DNA from: Bryobacteraceae bacterium
GTDB lineage: Bacteria > Acidobacteriota > Terriglobia > Bryobacterales > Bryobacteraceae
Assembly: GCA_023511855.1 (NCBI GenBank)
Contig: JAIMAR010000010.1
Span: forward strand, 1 to 36,028
DNA length: 36,028 nt
Direction: 5' to 3'
The notes under the pieces are model-generated. The model did no database searches. It saw only the letters and a list, made by a program, of their open reading frames with translations, and was not told the DNA's origin. The position numbers and the translations under genes are program-made. How positions within the stretch are numbered: position 1 is the first letter of the stretch; every line of letters starts with the position of its first letter. This document shows, in pieces, positions 8,517 through 17,382 of this stretch.

Positions 8517-9871
8517 AGCACCGAATCCTGGTGGTTGAAGACGAAGCCAAACTGAGGCGCGTAATCGAGCTCCAGCTTCAGGCTGCCGGCTATGAGGTTG
8601 ATCTGGCCGGCACGGCCGAGGAAGCCCTGCGGCTGGCCGACCGCGCCAGTTTGGTTTTGACGGACCTGAGGCTGCCCGGCATGGACGGTTTGGAGCTGCT
8701 GCGGCTGCTGCGCAGGCAGGATGAGCTGCTCCCGGTGGTGGTGATGACCGCCTTTGGATCGGTCGAAATCGCGGTAGAGGCGATGAAGCTGGGCGCGACC
8801 GATTTCCTGCCCAAGCCATTCTCGCTGGACCACCTGCTGACCGTCATCCAGAAGGCGCTCGAAGTCCGCGCGCTGCGCGATGAGAACCGCAGCCTGCGCG
8901 AGGAGCTGGGCCGCCGCTACACCTTCGACAACATCGTGGGCCGCAGCCCCGCCATGCAGGAGATCTTCGCCACCATCCTGCGCGTGGCGCCGACGCGGGC
9001 CACCGTGCTGCTGGCGGGCGAAAGCGGCGTGGGCAAAGACCTGATCGCGCGCGCCATCCACTACCACTCGCCGCGCCGGGACCGCCCGTTCGTGAAGATC
9101 AACTGCACGGCGATCCCCGAGAATCTCATGGAAAGCGAGTTGTTCGGCTTCGAAAAGGGCGCCTTTACGGGCGCGGTGGCCAGCAAGCCCGGCAAGTTCG
9201 AGCTAGCCGATACGGGGACGGCTTTTCTCGACGAGATCGGCGATGTGCCCGGCCCCATTCAGGTCAAACTGCTGCGCGTGCTTCAGGAGCGCGAATTCGA
9301 GCGGCTGGGCAGCAACAAGACCCGCCAGATCGACGTGCGCATCATTGCCGCCACCAACCGCGACCTGCGTGCGGCGCTGGAAGAAGGCACCTTTCGCGAG
9401 GATCTCTATTACCGGCTGAATGTCGTCCCGATCAACATTCCGCCCCTGCGCGAGCGCAAAGAGGATATCCCCTTCCTGGCCGAGCATTTCGTTCGCAAGC
9501 TGGCCCCGGAGCTTGGATCGACGGCGACTTCCATCTCCGAGGCCGCCATCCAGAAATTGATGGAGTACCATTGGCCCGGCAACGTGCGGGAGCTCGAGAA
9601 CGTCATCGAGCGCAGTCTGGTGCTGTGCAGCGGAACCGTGCTGGAGCCTTCCGACATTAAGCTGGAGGCGAGTCCCCGCGCCGTCAAATCCTCGGCCGTT
9701 CCCTTCTTGCCGGAGGGATACACGCTGGAGGAGTACGAGCAGGCGTTGATCCGGGAGGCTCTGCGCCGGGCCGACGGAAACAAGAGCCAGGCGGCGCGCC
9801 TGTTGGGATTGACCCGCAACGCGCTGCGCTACCGGCTGTCGCAGATGGGCTTGGAGGACCGGGGCGCTTAA
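8513..9871 (+). CDS. sigma-54-dependent response regulator, NtrC family
   Basis: A 452-residue transcription activator and the partner of the kinase upstream. The receiver domain (about 1-120) has acidic residues E9 and D10, phosphoacceptor Asp51, Thr79 and Lys101. The AAA+ domain has Walker A GESGVGKD near 168, the intact sigma-54 loop GAFTGA at 216-221 and FLDEIGD for Walker B. The C-terminus is a Fis-type helix-turn-helix (NKSQAARLLGLTRNALRYRL). All catalytic motifs are present, so it should activate sigma-54 promoters. The start is the ATG at 8513 inside the ATGA overlap. Target genes are unknown; no convincing -24/-12 promoter was recognised beside it. Confidence 0.95.
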   Translation: MKHRILVVEDEAKLRRVIELQLQAAGYEVDLAGTAEEALRLADRASLVLTDLRLPGMDGLELLRLLRRQDELLPVVVMTAFGSVEIAVEAMKLGATDFLPKPFSLDHLLTVIQKALEVRALRDENRSLREELGRRYTFDNIVGRSPAMQEIFATILRVAPTRATVLLAGESGVGKDLIARAIHYHSPRRDRPFVKINCTAIPENLMESELFGFEKGAFTGAVASKPGKFELADTGTAFLDEIGDVPGPIQVKLLRVLQEREFERLGSNKTRQIDVRIIAATNRDLRAALEEGTFREDLYYRLNVVPINIPPLRERKEDIPFLAEHFVRKLAPELGSTATSISEAAIQKLMEYHWPGNVRELENVIERSLVLCSGTVLEPSDIKLEASPRAVKSSAVPFLPEGYTLEEYEQALIREALRRADGNKSQAARLLGLTRNALRYRLSQMGLEDRGA

Positions 9872-9898
9872 GCGCGCTTCGCCAGGGTCCGGTTTTTT
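9856..9898 (+). terminator. possible terminator of the two-component operon
   Basis: GGACC at 9856-9860 can pair with GGTCC at 9886-9890. The perfect palindrome GCGCTTAAGCGC (9864-9875) lies inside, and a TTTTTT run follows at 9893-9898. The stem is short and starts inside the coding end, hence modest confidence. Confidence 0.4.
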
Positions 9899-10017
9899 GC
9901 GGGGCGATGGCGGTCTGTTTTGCGCCGCCCCTGGGAGTGCATCATCATAGAAAAGCAGCCGGACGCGGCAACTCCGGATGCCATGATTTTGCCGCGCCGG
10001 TTGTGGGGAGGAGAATC

Positions 10018-11952
10018 ATGCATCGCGTGAAGACGTTCCGGCTGTGCGCGCTGGCGCTGCTTTTGCCGCTGCTGGCTCCGGCGCAGAACCTGCCCGTACC
10101 GCCGAATCTCACGGTGGAAGGCATTCCGCCGATTCCTTTGTCCCTGTATGAGCGGTTGGGACAATACAGTGAATTCCGCTCGGCCAGCCTGCTGGACTGG
10201 CATCCGGTCAGGCGGGAAATCCTGATCTCTACGCGCTTCGGAGATGTCCCACAGGTCCACCGCGTGGCCATGCCCGGGGGGGCGCGCACGCAGCTCACTT
10301 TCTTCTCCGACCGCGTCACCGGCGCGTCCTATCAGCCGGCCGACGGGTCGTTCCTTCTGTTCTCAAAAGACACCGGCGGAGGCGAATTCTATCAGCTTCA
10401 CCGGTTCGATCCGGCCAGCGGGCGCTACACGCTCTTGACGGACGGCAAGAGCCGCAACACCGCCGTGGCGTGGGCCCGCGACGGCAGCCGCATTGCGTGG
10501 GCCTCAACCCGCCGCAACGGGCGCGACACGGACATCTGGATCATGGATCCTCGTGACCCCGCCTCGGCGCGCCTGCTGGTGGAGGTCTCCGGCGGCGGGT
10601 GGGAGCCGGTGGAGTGGTCGCCCGATGGGAAGCGGCTTCTGATCGCCGAGACCAAATCGGTGAACGAAAGCTCGTTGTTTTTGGTGGACCCAGCCAGCGG
10701 GGCAAAAGAGGCAGTGACGCCGCCCGGGCCTCGGGCTTACTATGGGTCAGCGGTTTTCGGCGCGGATGGCAAGGGCGTCTACCTGATCACCGACCGGGAT
10801 TCCAACTTCCGCCGCCTGGCGTATCTGGATCTGGCCTCGCGCCGGCTCCGTTTCTTGCGGCCGGATCTGCGCCGCGACTTGAGCCGCCTGGCGATCACCA
10901 AAGACGGCCGCCGGCTGGCGTACGTCGTCAACGAGGACGGCGCGGAGGTGCTGCACGTGCTGGATACGGCTACAGAAAAGGAACTGAGCCTGCCCAAGCT
11001 GCCCTATGGCGTCATCGGCGGCTTGCGCTGGCACAACAACGGCCGCGATCTCGGCTTCACCTTCTCCTCTGCCCGAAGCCCCTCCGATGTCCACTCGATC
11101 GACGTAGAAGCAGGCACGCTCACCCGCTGGACCTTCAGCGAAACCGGAGGACTCAATGCCGCCGAGTTCAGCGAGCCGGAGCTGATCCGCTGGAAGTCCT
11201 TCGACGGCCTCCCCATCACCGGATTCCTCTACCTGCCGCCCAAACGTTTTCAGGGCCCGCGCCCGGTGATCATTAACATCCACGGCGGGCCGGAGGGCCA
11301 GTCCCAGCCCACGTTTCTGGGCCGAAACAACTACTACCTCAACGAGCTGGGCATCGCCTTGATCTTTCCCAACGTGCGGGGATCGACCGGTTTCGGCAAG
11401 GAGTTCGTCAATCTGGACAACGGCTACAAGCGCGAGGACTCGGTGCGGGACATCGGCGCGCTGCTCGACTGGATCGCGGCCGATCCGCGCCTGGACTCCA
11501 AGCGCATCCTTGTCACGGGCGGAAGCTACGGCGGCTACATGACCTTGGCGGTGATGACGCACTACAGCGATCGGCTGTGCTGCGGCGTGGACGTCGTCGG
11601 CATCTCCAACTTCGTGACGTTTTTGGAGCGGACCGAGGCCTACCGCCGCGATCTGCGGCGCGCCGAGTACGGCGACGAACGCGATCCGAAGATGAGGGAA
11701 TTCCTGCTGTCGATCTCACCGGCCAACAACGCCCGCAAGATCACCAAGCCGTTGTTCGTCGTTCAGGGCAAGAATGACCCGCGGGTGCCGGCATCCGAAA
11801 GCCAGCAGATGGTGGCGGCGATCCGCGCCAACGGCGGCACGGTGTGGTTTCTGATGGCGGACGACGAAGGCCACGGCTTCGCCAAGAAAAAGAATCAGGA
11901 TTTTCAGTTCGCCGCGACCGTGCTCTTCATCGAGCGATATCTGCTGAAGTAG
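10018..11952 (+). CDS. exported S9 family (prolyl oligopeptidase type) serine peptidase
   Basis: A 644-residue secreted peptidase. Residues 1-21 are a Sec signal peptide (ending near APAQ). A beta-propeller of TolB/WD40-like blades fills about 60-390 and gates the active site. The alpha/beta-hydrolase domain follows, with nucleophile Ser503 in GGSYGGY, Asp587 in NDPRVP and His619 in DEGHGF, giving a complete catalytic triad. Such enzymes cleave small peptides after proline or alanine, probably here in the periplasm for peptide scavenging. I chose the ATG at 10018 because GGGGAGGAG lies just upstream. An in-frame extension back to 9907 lacks these signs. It is transcribed apart from the two-component genes. 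Confidence 0.92.
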   Translation: MHRVKTFRLCALALLLPLLAPAQNLPVPPNLTVEGIPPIPLSLYERLGQYSEFRSASLLDWHPVRREILISTRFGDVPQVHRVAMPGGARTQLTFFSDRVTGASYQPADGSFLLFSKDTGGGEFYQLHRFDPASGRYTLLTDGKSRNTAVAWARDGSRIAWASTRRNGRDTDIWIMDPRDPASARLLVEVSGGGWEPVEWSPDGKRLLIAETKSVNESSLFLVDPASGAKEAVTPPGPRAYYGSAVFGADGKGVYLITDRDSNFRRLAYLDLASRRLRFLRPDLRRDLSRLAITKDGRRLAYVVNEDGAEVLHVLDTATEKELSLPKLPYGVIGGLRWHNNGRDLGFTFSSARSPSDVHSIDVEAGTLTRWTFSETGGLNAAEFSEPELIRWKSFDGLPITGFLYLPPKRFQGPRPVIINIHGGPEGQSQPTFLGRNNYYLNELGIALIFPNVRGSTGFGKEFVNLDNGYKREDSVRDIGALLDWIAADPRLDSKRILVTGGSYGGYMTLAVMTHYSDRLCCGVDVVGISNFVTFLERTEAYRRDLRRAEYGDERDPKMREFLLSISPANNARKITKPLFVVQGKNDPRVPASESQQMVAAIRANGGTVWFLMADDEGHGFAKKKNQDFQFAATVLFIERYLLK

Positions 11953-11985
11953 GCTGCGCCGCGCGCCCAGGCCGGTCCGGCAGGC

Positions 11986-12603
11986 CTAGACTCGCGCCAC
12001 CGGCGAAAGCTGCCGCGCGGTGATGACGCGGTCGATCATCCCGTATTCCAGCGCCTGCTGAGGATCCATGATGTAGTCGCGGTCCACGTCCCGCGCGATC
12101 CGCTCCACGGGCTGTCCGGTAGCCTCGGCTAGAATCTGGTTGAGATTTTCCCGCATGCGCAGGATCTCTTTGGCGTAGATGTCGATGTCCGCGGCTTGTC
12201 CCGCCAACCCGCTCATGGAGGGCTGGTGGATCAGGATGCGGGAGTGCGGCAGGCTGTAGCGCTTGCCCTTGGTCCCGGCAGCCAGCAGGATCGCCCCCAT
12301 CGAGGCCGCCTGTCCGACGCAGATGGTCACAATATCCGGCTCGACGAAGCGCATCGTGTCCAGGATCGCCAGCCCAGCCGTGATCGACCCGCCCGGAGTG
12401 TTGATGTACAGCGAGATGTCCTTCTCCGGATCTTCGGCGGCCAGGAACAGCATCTGGGCGATCACCAGATTGGCGACCGTGTCGTCGATCGGAGTCCCCA
12501 GGAAAATGATGTTCTCTTTGAGCAGCCGCGAATAGATGTCGTAGGCGCGTTCGCCCCGCGCGGTCTGCTCGACCACCATCGGCACCAGTACGGAGTTGTT
12601 CAT
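11986..12603 (-). CDS. clpP: ATP-dependent Clp protease proteolytic subunit ClpP
   Basis: A 205-residue serine protease subunit forming the barrel that degrades proteins fed by ClpX or ClpA/C. The triad is complete: Ser101 in GQAASMGA, His126 in LIHQPS and Asp175 in RDVDRDY. The conserved TPGGSITAG substrate-binding strand lies at 69-77. Length matches the family. I chose the ATG at 12603, with AAGGTG just upstream, over a GTG nine bases earlier. It is 36 bases downstream of the Rrf2 regulator gene on the same strand and may be co-transcribed with it. No clpX follows; the next gene downstream is convergent. Confidence 0.96.
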   Translation of the reverse strand: MNNSVLVPMVVEQTARGERAYDIYSRLLKENIIFLGTPIDDTVANLVIAQMLFLAAEDPEKDISLYINTPGGSITAGLAILDTMRFVEPDIVTICVGQAASMGAILLAAGTKGKRYSLPHSRILIHQPSMSGLAGQAADIDIYAKEILRMRENLNQILAEATGQPVERIARDVDRDYIMDPQQALEYGMIDRVITARQLSPVARV

Positions 12604-12639
12604 ATTCCTCACCTTGCCGCCCGGCGCCGGAGTCCTCTG

Positions 12640-13104
12640 CTAACGGGCCTTGACCGCCGTGCGGCTCTTCTTCGGTTTCTCGATCAACCGGCGCTTCTCC
12701 TCCAACGCCTCGGTAATGTCGGCGATCGAGGTCTTCTTTAAATAGCTTAAAATACGGGAGCGCAGTGCGTCCCAGGAGTCGTGCATGCCGCAAGGCTGCT
12801 TGTCGTTGCACTCGGCCAGGCCGCTAGCGCACTTTTCGTAGTCCCCGAGTCCGTCCAGCGCCTCCACGATGTCCATCAAGGTTACGTTCTTCGGATCCCG
12901 GCCCAACACAAAACCTCCCGTCGGCCCCTTGCTGGAGCGCAGCAGGCCCTTGCGCGCCAGTTGCTGGAGGATCTTCGCCAGAAAGTGAGAAGGGATCCCC
13001 TCTTCCTTGGCGATGTTCTTCACCATCACGTACTTGCCCTCGGGCGCTTGGGACAGATGCACGAAGGCCCGGATTGCATACTCTGCTGATCTCGAGTAAA
13101 TCAC
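12640..13104 (-). CDS. Rrf2 family regulator with IscR-like [2Fe-2S] ligands
   Basis: A 154-residue transcription factor. The N-terminal winged helix (about 1-70) carries the Rrf2 pattern, with EYAIRAFVHL at the start and GPTGGFVLGRDP in the wing. Cys92, Cys99, Cys105 and His108 reproduce the E. coli IscR cluster ligands (C92, C98, C104, H107) with one extra residue between the first two. It therefore probably binds a [2Fe-2S] cluster and senses iron-sulfur or redox status. The GTG start is preceded by GAGGGGAAG. The C-terminal 30 residues are very basic. A dyad just upstream may be its own operator. It is not next to isc or suf genes but before clpP, which is unusual. Confidence 0.9.
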   Translation of the reverse strand: MIYSRSAEYAIRAFVHLSQAPEGKYVMVKNIAKEEGIPSHFLAKILQQLARKGLLRSSKGPTGGFVLGRDPKNVTLMDIVEALDGLGDYEKCASGLAECNDKQPCGMHDSWDALRSRILSYLKKTSIADITEALEEKRRLIEKPKKSRTAVKAR

Positions 13105-13119
13105 AGCCGCTTCCCCTCA

Positions 13120-13145
13120 GATACGGATATCGTTACTCCCTTATC
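13120..13145. promoter_or_regulatory. candidate autoregulatory operator upstream of the Rrf2 gene
   Basis: A 26-base imperfect dyad with ends GATA-x-GG and CC-x-TATC matches its reverse complement at 14 positions. It lies 16-41 bases before the GTG start. That size and placement suit an Rrf2 dimer acting on its own gene, but the centre is not symmetric. The link is an inference. Confidence 0.3.
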
Positions 13146-13180
13146 CTATTCATTTCGGAGTCCAGCCCGCAAGGGGGATC

Positions 13181-14752
13181 TCAGTGCGGGGCTGGGCCGC
13201 CCGAGGAGGGCCCCGCCTGATGCCGGTCCCACAGGCTCTTTGCGGCGTAGCCCCGGATTTCCACGCCCGGGCGCAAAAACACCGGCTCGTGGAAGATTCG
13301 CATATACAGCTCGCGTTTGCCCGCAGGTCGCGACTCGTAGAGCCAGGCCGCCACCGCAGGTTCCAGCTCTGCCGTAGATAGCACAACCGGCGCAGGCTCA
13401 GCCTTTGCCGGCGCTCCGGTCCACCACTGGAGGTTGGGCCAACGCCGCAAGTACCACGGCAGCGGCCAGGGATTCGTGTTGCTGATGATCTGCACGGACA
13501 TGGCCCGCCCGTCCTCGTGCGCCGAAGCCAGCCCTTCCAGGCGATCCCGGATCCGGAAAACATCCGGCGTGGTATGGGCATAGACCCACGGATTGCGCGG
13601 ATCGGCGGCGTAGCGAAATGCGGCCAGTTGCGACTGCCAGGCCAAGTGCGCGGTGGCAGCGGCGAGCAACACCCAAACCAGGGATGCGCGCCTGCCGCTG
13701 GTAGCCTCCAGCAGCCGCGCCGCGCCGCCTCCAGCCAGCAGGATCAAGGCGTAGTGGAAGCTGAGCAGGCACCAGGGCGTCTTGTAGGGGATCAGAGAGT
13801 AGAGGGTGGCCAACAGCGCCGCATACAACAGCAAGAAGCGCAGGAATGGCCGGCCGCTGCGCCACGCCGTCCACGCGCCTGCGGCGGCCAGCGCCAGGAT
13901 GGCCGCTTCCATAAAGGTCGGCCCCGCCCCATTCCGGAACCATAGGAGGAGGCCGAAGTAGTAGTGCCAGGGATGGCTGTGAGGTCCGGGCTCCAGCCCG
14001 CGCCCGAGATAGGTCGCGAAGTAGCTCCGTAGATAGTCCCAGGGGCCGGCTGGATTCTGGCCGAAAGAGGAGAGAAAAACAGAGGCCACGGCCACCCCCG
14101 CCAGCACGGCAACTCCAAGCTGAGAGAGCTTGATTTCCTTCCACCGCCCCGCCCAGGGAGTGAGCGCCGCCAGGGCGGAGGCCAGAGCCAGTACGGCGGT
14201 TTCTTTCGTCGCCGTCATCAGCCCCGCCGATGCGCCCGCCGCTACGGCCCACCCCAGAGCGCCTGAGCCGAGCCACCGCCAACCCGCCGCCAGAAACAGA
14301 GCGGTGAACAGGGCCAGCAGCATCTCCGGGATGAAATAGCGCGAGTAGTAGACAAACGAAGTCGAGACGGCCAGCAGCAAGGCAGCCCAACCGGCCGCGA
14401 TCCAACCCACGGCGGGCGCAAGCAGCAACGGTGTGGCCGCTAGCAGGATCCCGCCAACCGCCGGTGTGAAGCGGAGCAGGCTTTCGTCCAGGTCGGCGTA
14501 GCGTTTAACGCCCGCCAGCCGCGCTGGGATGAGTCCAAGGTACAACAGCGCAGGGCCGTGATAACCCTCCGGATCGTAGCGGTACTCGCCCTTTTCGAGC
14601 AGCGTCCCGAGTTTGTCGGCCAGCACCGCTTCGTCGGCGTGCATCGGCCGCTCGGCCAGGCCAGGCAGGCGCAAGGCCGCTGCCGCCAGCGCCGCCAGGC
14701 ACAGGAGCAGGGCGGCCCGCCGGCCGGCGCCCAGGGTGCTCAGGGGGCTCAT
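13181..14752 (-). CDS. Agl23-like (TIGR03663 type) polytopic membrane protein
   Basis: A 523-residue inner-membrane protein with about ten or more hydrophobic segments. The first luminal loop carries HADEA (38-42), the place where GT-C glycosyltransferases keep their acidic catalytic residue. YHGPALLY and the SRYFIPE stretch follow. This pattern fits the family named flippase activity-associated protein Agl23, related to GT39/GT83 lipid-linked sugar transferases. Sugar donor and acceptor are unknown. Its ATG overlaps the stop of the F5/8C gene as ATGA, so it is translationally coupled. It is the last gene of a five-gene operon otherwise devoted to exported sugar-related proteins. Confidence 0.75.
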   Translation of the reverse strand: MSPLSTLGAGRRAALLLCLAALAAAALRLPGLAERPMHADEAVLADKLGTLLEKGEYRYDPEGYHGPALLYLGLIPARLAGVKRYADLDESLLRFTPAVGGILLAATPLLLAPAVGWIAAGWAALLLAVSTSFVYYSRYFIPEMLLALFTALFLAAGWRWLGSGALGWAVAAGASAGLMTATKETAVLALASALAALTPWAGRWKEIKLSQLGVAVLAGVAVASVFLSSFGQNPAGPWDYLRSYFATYLGRGLEPGPHSHPWHYYFGLLLWFRNGAGPTFMEAAILALAAAGAWTAWRSGRPFLRFLLLYAALLATLYSLIPYKTPWCLLSFHYALILLAGGGAARLLEATSGRRASLVWVLLAAATAHLAWQSQLAAFRYAADPRNPWVYAHTTPDVFRIRDRLEGLASAHEDGRAMSVQIISNTNPWPLPWYLRRWPNLQWWTGAPAKAEPAPVVLSTAELEPAVAAWLYESRPAGKRELYMRIFHEPVFLRPGVEIRGYAAKSLWDRHQAGPSSGGPAPH

Positions 14753-15429
14753 TTCACCGGCTTGCCGAAGACCTCTACCTCCACATAATGATTGAGCTGG
14801 TTCGCGTGGTTCCCATTGCTGTACAGGCGCACGTAGCGCGCCTCTACGCCTTTGGCGTCGATCAGCTTGCCTTCGGCGGTCTCCACGTAGTTCAGCTCCT
14901 TGCCCACGCCCAGACCCGAGGTGTTGTCGTGGTCGTTATTGAACAAGGTCACGACGTTTTCCAGGAAGTCCGGGTCGTCGGCCGTGCGCACAATGACGTC
15001 GTTGTAAACGCGCGCCTGCTTATGATAGTGCCAGACCACGATCGCGTAGATGGTGTGGCGCGCGCCCAGGTCGATGGTGCAGTACTGGAGCCCGGGCCCG
15101 AGCTCGACGTAGGTGCCGTCCGTGCCGGCCTTCTCTCCGTCGGTCAGCATGTCCACGTCTCCAAGGGTGGGCGGCGGGCCGCTGCACTCCACCGGTTTGT
15201 GCAAGGCGACATTCATCGTACCGGCGGGCGCCAAGAACGGATCCCGCGGCCGCCCAAGCGGCTTCTCCAGGTTAGGGACCTTGATATTGACGGGCGTGCC
15301 TTCGAACAGAGGCTTGGGCAACACAATCGGGATCGGCTCCAGCCCGGCCTGGGACTGGCCCCAAGCGCAGGCGGCCCATCCTGAAAGGAGCAACAGGGGG
15401 ATTGCCAGAATCTGGGCAGATGTTCTCAT
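14749..15429 (-). CDS. exported protein with F5/8 type C (discoidin-like) domain
   Basis: A 226-residue secreted protein. A signal peptide (about 1-24, ending near AWG-QSQ) is followed by a linker. A jelly-roll discoidin-like domain covers about 75-225; it begins MNVALHKPVECSG and contains YCTIDLG, IVVWHYH and ARYVRLYSNG, as in domains that bind carbohydrate or other surfaces. No catalytic domain is attached, so it may act as a carbohydrate-binding partner. The start is four bases after the HEAT gene stop, and the end overlaps the Agl23-like gene. Binding specificity cannot be read. Confidence 0.75.
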   Translation of the reverse strand: MRTSAQILAIPLLLLSGWAACAWGQSQAGLEPIPIVLPKPLFEGTPVNIKVPNLEKPLGRPRDPFLAPAGTMNVALHKPVECSGPPPTLGDVDMLTDGEKAGTDGTYVELGPGLQYCTIDLGARHTIYAIVVWHYHKQARVYNDVIVRTADDPDFLENVVTLFNNDHDNTSGLGVGKELNYVETAEGKLIDAKGVEARYVRLYSNGNHANQLNHYVEVEVFGKPVK

Positions 15430-15433
15430 CTCT

Positions 15434-17374
15434 CTATTCCAACTTTAAAGCTTTGCGGATCGCTTCCACGGCCGCCTTGGCTTCCGCCGCCAGAGCCGGA
15501 TCCGCGACCGCGGCTTGCGCCAGCTCCAGCGACTCGGCACAGGGGAAACGCGGAAGCAAGCCCAAGATGGACTTCTTCTCCTCGGCTTGCGCCGCCAGCT
15601 TCAGGGCTTCGGCCAGCAGAGTTGCGGATGCCTCCGGGGTGCGGTCCGAGGGGAGGCCCGCCAGGCGAATGTAGCTGCGGAGGGCCAAGGTTCGGAGCGC
15701 GGGGCTGGAGTCTTTCCGAGCGGTTTCCAACAGATCCGGCATGGGCTCCGGCGCCGGCCATTGCCCCAGCGCTACGATTGCGGCCCGGCGCGTGGGGGCG
15801 TCGCTGGAGCGCAGCTCGCGTCGCAGCAGAGGCAGAAACTCCGGGCGGCCCGATTGGGCCATGACGGTCAGCAATGCCGCGCGCGGGTCGGGTTCTTTTG
15901 CCTTTTCATAAGCGGCCAGGAGCGGATCGGCTGAGGCCTTCTCCAGGCGCGGAAAAACTGCGGCGAGAGTCCGCTGGGCTTCGCGCAGATCGGCGGCCGA
16001 GAGCGGTTGAGCCACAAGTTCCGCCAGAGCGGGCAACTCTCGTTCGGTTGCCGTGGCGGACAGCGCCCGCAGCGCCTCCCGGCGAAGGGCGGCGTCTGGG
16101 TCCCACGCGGCGCGCAGAAGCGCGGTATTGGCCGCCGAGGCGCCGCGTTCCCCAGCCGCGCGCACCAGCTCGATCCGCGCTTTAGGCTCAGCGTGTGCCA
16201 TCGCCGCCACGATGGCCTCATCCACGCCGGGGCCAGGCAGGCTCACCAACGCGCGCCGGGCAGCCGCCGCCAGCGGTTCTTGCCCGGAAGCTGCGAGGTT
16301 GGAGAGGAAGGGCACGGCCGATCCGTCCCCGTGGCGCGCCAAGCCGTCCAAGGCGGCGAGCTGGACCTCCTCCGGCGGACGGCTTGCGGCTTCCATGAAC
16401 AGAGGTTTCAAGGATGCGTCGCCGTGCTCGGTCAATGCAGCCAGCACCTGCGCCTGCGCGCGGGAGCGGAGCCTCGGGAACTCTTCGCGAAGAATGGGAA
16501 TGCCCCGGCCGCGCTCCATGGAGGCCAAGGCCCAGACAGCGGCGGCTTGCAGGGTGGGATCCGTGCTCCGTAGGGCCGCCAGCAAGTCCGCCTGAGATCG
16601 CGCGGGATCCAGCCGCGCCATTTGTTTGAGGGCCGCAGCGCGGACCAGGCTGGAAGAGGCCTTGCCGTGGATGCGAACGTAAGATTCATAAGCGGCAAGG
16701 CGGCCGCCGGAAGCGGCGAGCTGGGCCGCACAGCGCAGGCGGGCTTCCCAGAACGAGTTTTCGAGCGTGCCCGGCTTGGGCGCCATGCGGTCCAGGGCGC
16801 GGCAGGCAGCGGCAGTGCCGGTCTGGGCCAGGGCCAGGATGGCGGCTGCGGCCACGGTTCCGTCCGGGCTTTGCGCCAGCTGTTGCAGCGCGGGGACGGC
16901 GGCGGCGTCACGCCGTGCGCCGAGGCTGTTGATCAGGCTGATTTGCAGCCCGCCTTCCGCCTTGGCCAAGGCATTGCGCAAGGCTTGGGATGCCGCCCGG
17001 CCTGGAATGCGCTCGAGCGCGTAGCGGGCCATCTCGGCCGTGGCCGGCGCGGCCAGAAGGCGTTCCAGCGCCGGCACGGACGCTTCGGTTCCGATCAGGC
17101 TCAGGCGGCGGCACGCTTCTTCGATGCCCGCCGGAGTTGCCTTGCCGCGGATCAGGCGGATCAACCGCCTCTCGAGTTCGGAGCGGAGAGCTGGACCGGC
17201 GGTTGGCTGCCGGAGCCACTCATCCAGCTTCGCCAGCGCCGAGCGGTCCGCGCCCGCCTGATACGCCGCCACCTGATTGAAGACCGCGTCCAGCTCGGCG
17301 GCCGAGGGCGGCGGGGCTGCCGAAGCGGTCCAGGTCAAACTCAGCGCGGTCAGCAGCAGAAGGATGGTACGCAT
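15434..17374 (-). CDS. exported HEAT-repeat protein
   Basis: A 646-residue alpha-helical solenoid. After a signal peptide (about 1-18, ending TASA) the whole chain consists of 30-35-residue helical repeats of HEAT/PBS-lyase type, such as AVPALQQLAQSPDGTVAAAA. Alanine and leucine dominate. No CxxCH heme motif and no enzyme domain are visible, which separates it from the HEAT-cytochrome fusions of Planctomycetes. It probably is a scaffold or binding protein in the periplasm. I chose the ATG at 17374, eight bases after the oxidoreductase stop and with GAGGCGG upstream. An ATG at 17395 would overlap that gene. It is the third gene of the ThuA operon. Confidence 0.85.
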   Translation of the reverse strand: MRTILLLLTALSLTWTASAAPPPSAAELDAVFNQVAAYQAGADRSALAKLDEWLRQPTAGPALRSELERRLIRLIRGKATPAGIEEACRRLSLIGTEASVPALERLLAAPATAEMARYALERIPGRAASQALRNALAKAEGGLQISLINSLGARRDAAAVPALQQLAQSPDGTVAAAAILALAQTGTAAACRALDRMAPKPGTLENSFWEARLRCAAQLAASGGRLAAYESYVRIHGKASSSLVRAAALKQMARLDPARSQADLLAALRSTDPTLQAAAVWALASMERGRGIPILREEFPRLRSRAQAQVLAALTEHGDASLKPLFMEAASRPPEEVQLAALDGLARHGDGSAVPFLSNLAASGQEPLAAAARRALVSLPGPGVDEAIVAAMAHAEPKARIELVRAAGERGASAANTALLRAAWDPDAALRREALRALSATATERELPALAELVAQPLSAADLREAQRTLAAVFPRLEKASADPLLAAYEKAKEPDPRAALLTVMAQSGRPEFLPLLRRELRSSDAPTRRAAIVALGQWPAPEPMPDLLETARKDSSPALRTLALRSYIRLAGLPSDRTPEASATLLAEALKLAAQAEEKKSILGLLPRFPCAESLELAQAAVADPALAAEAKAAVEAIRKALKLE

Positions 17375-17382
17375 AGGCCGCC

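Noticed and set aside
15434-17374. HEAT protein as a PVC-type heme-binding HEAT/cytochrome protein
   Set aside because: No CxxCH motif is present anywhere in the 646 residues.
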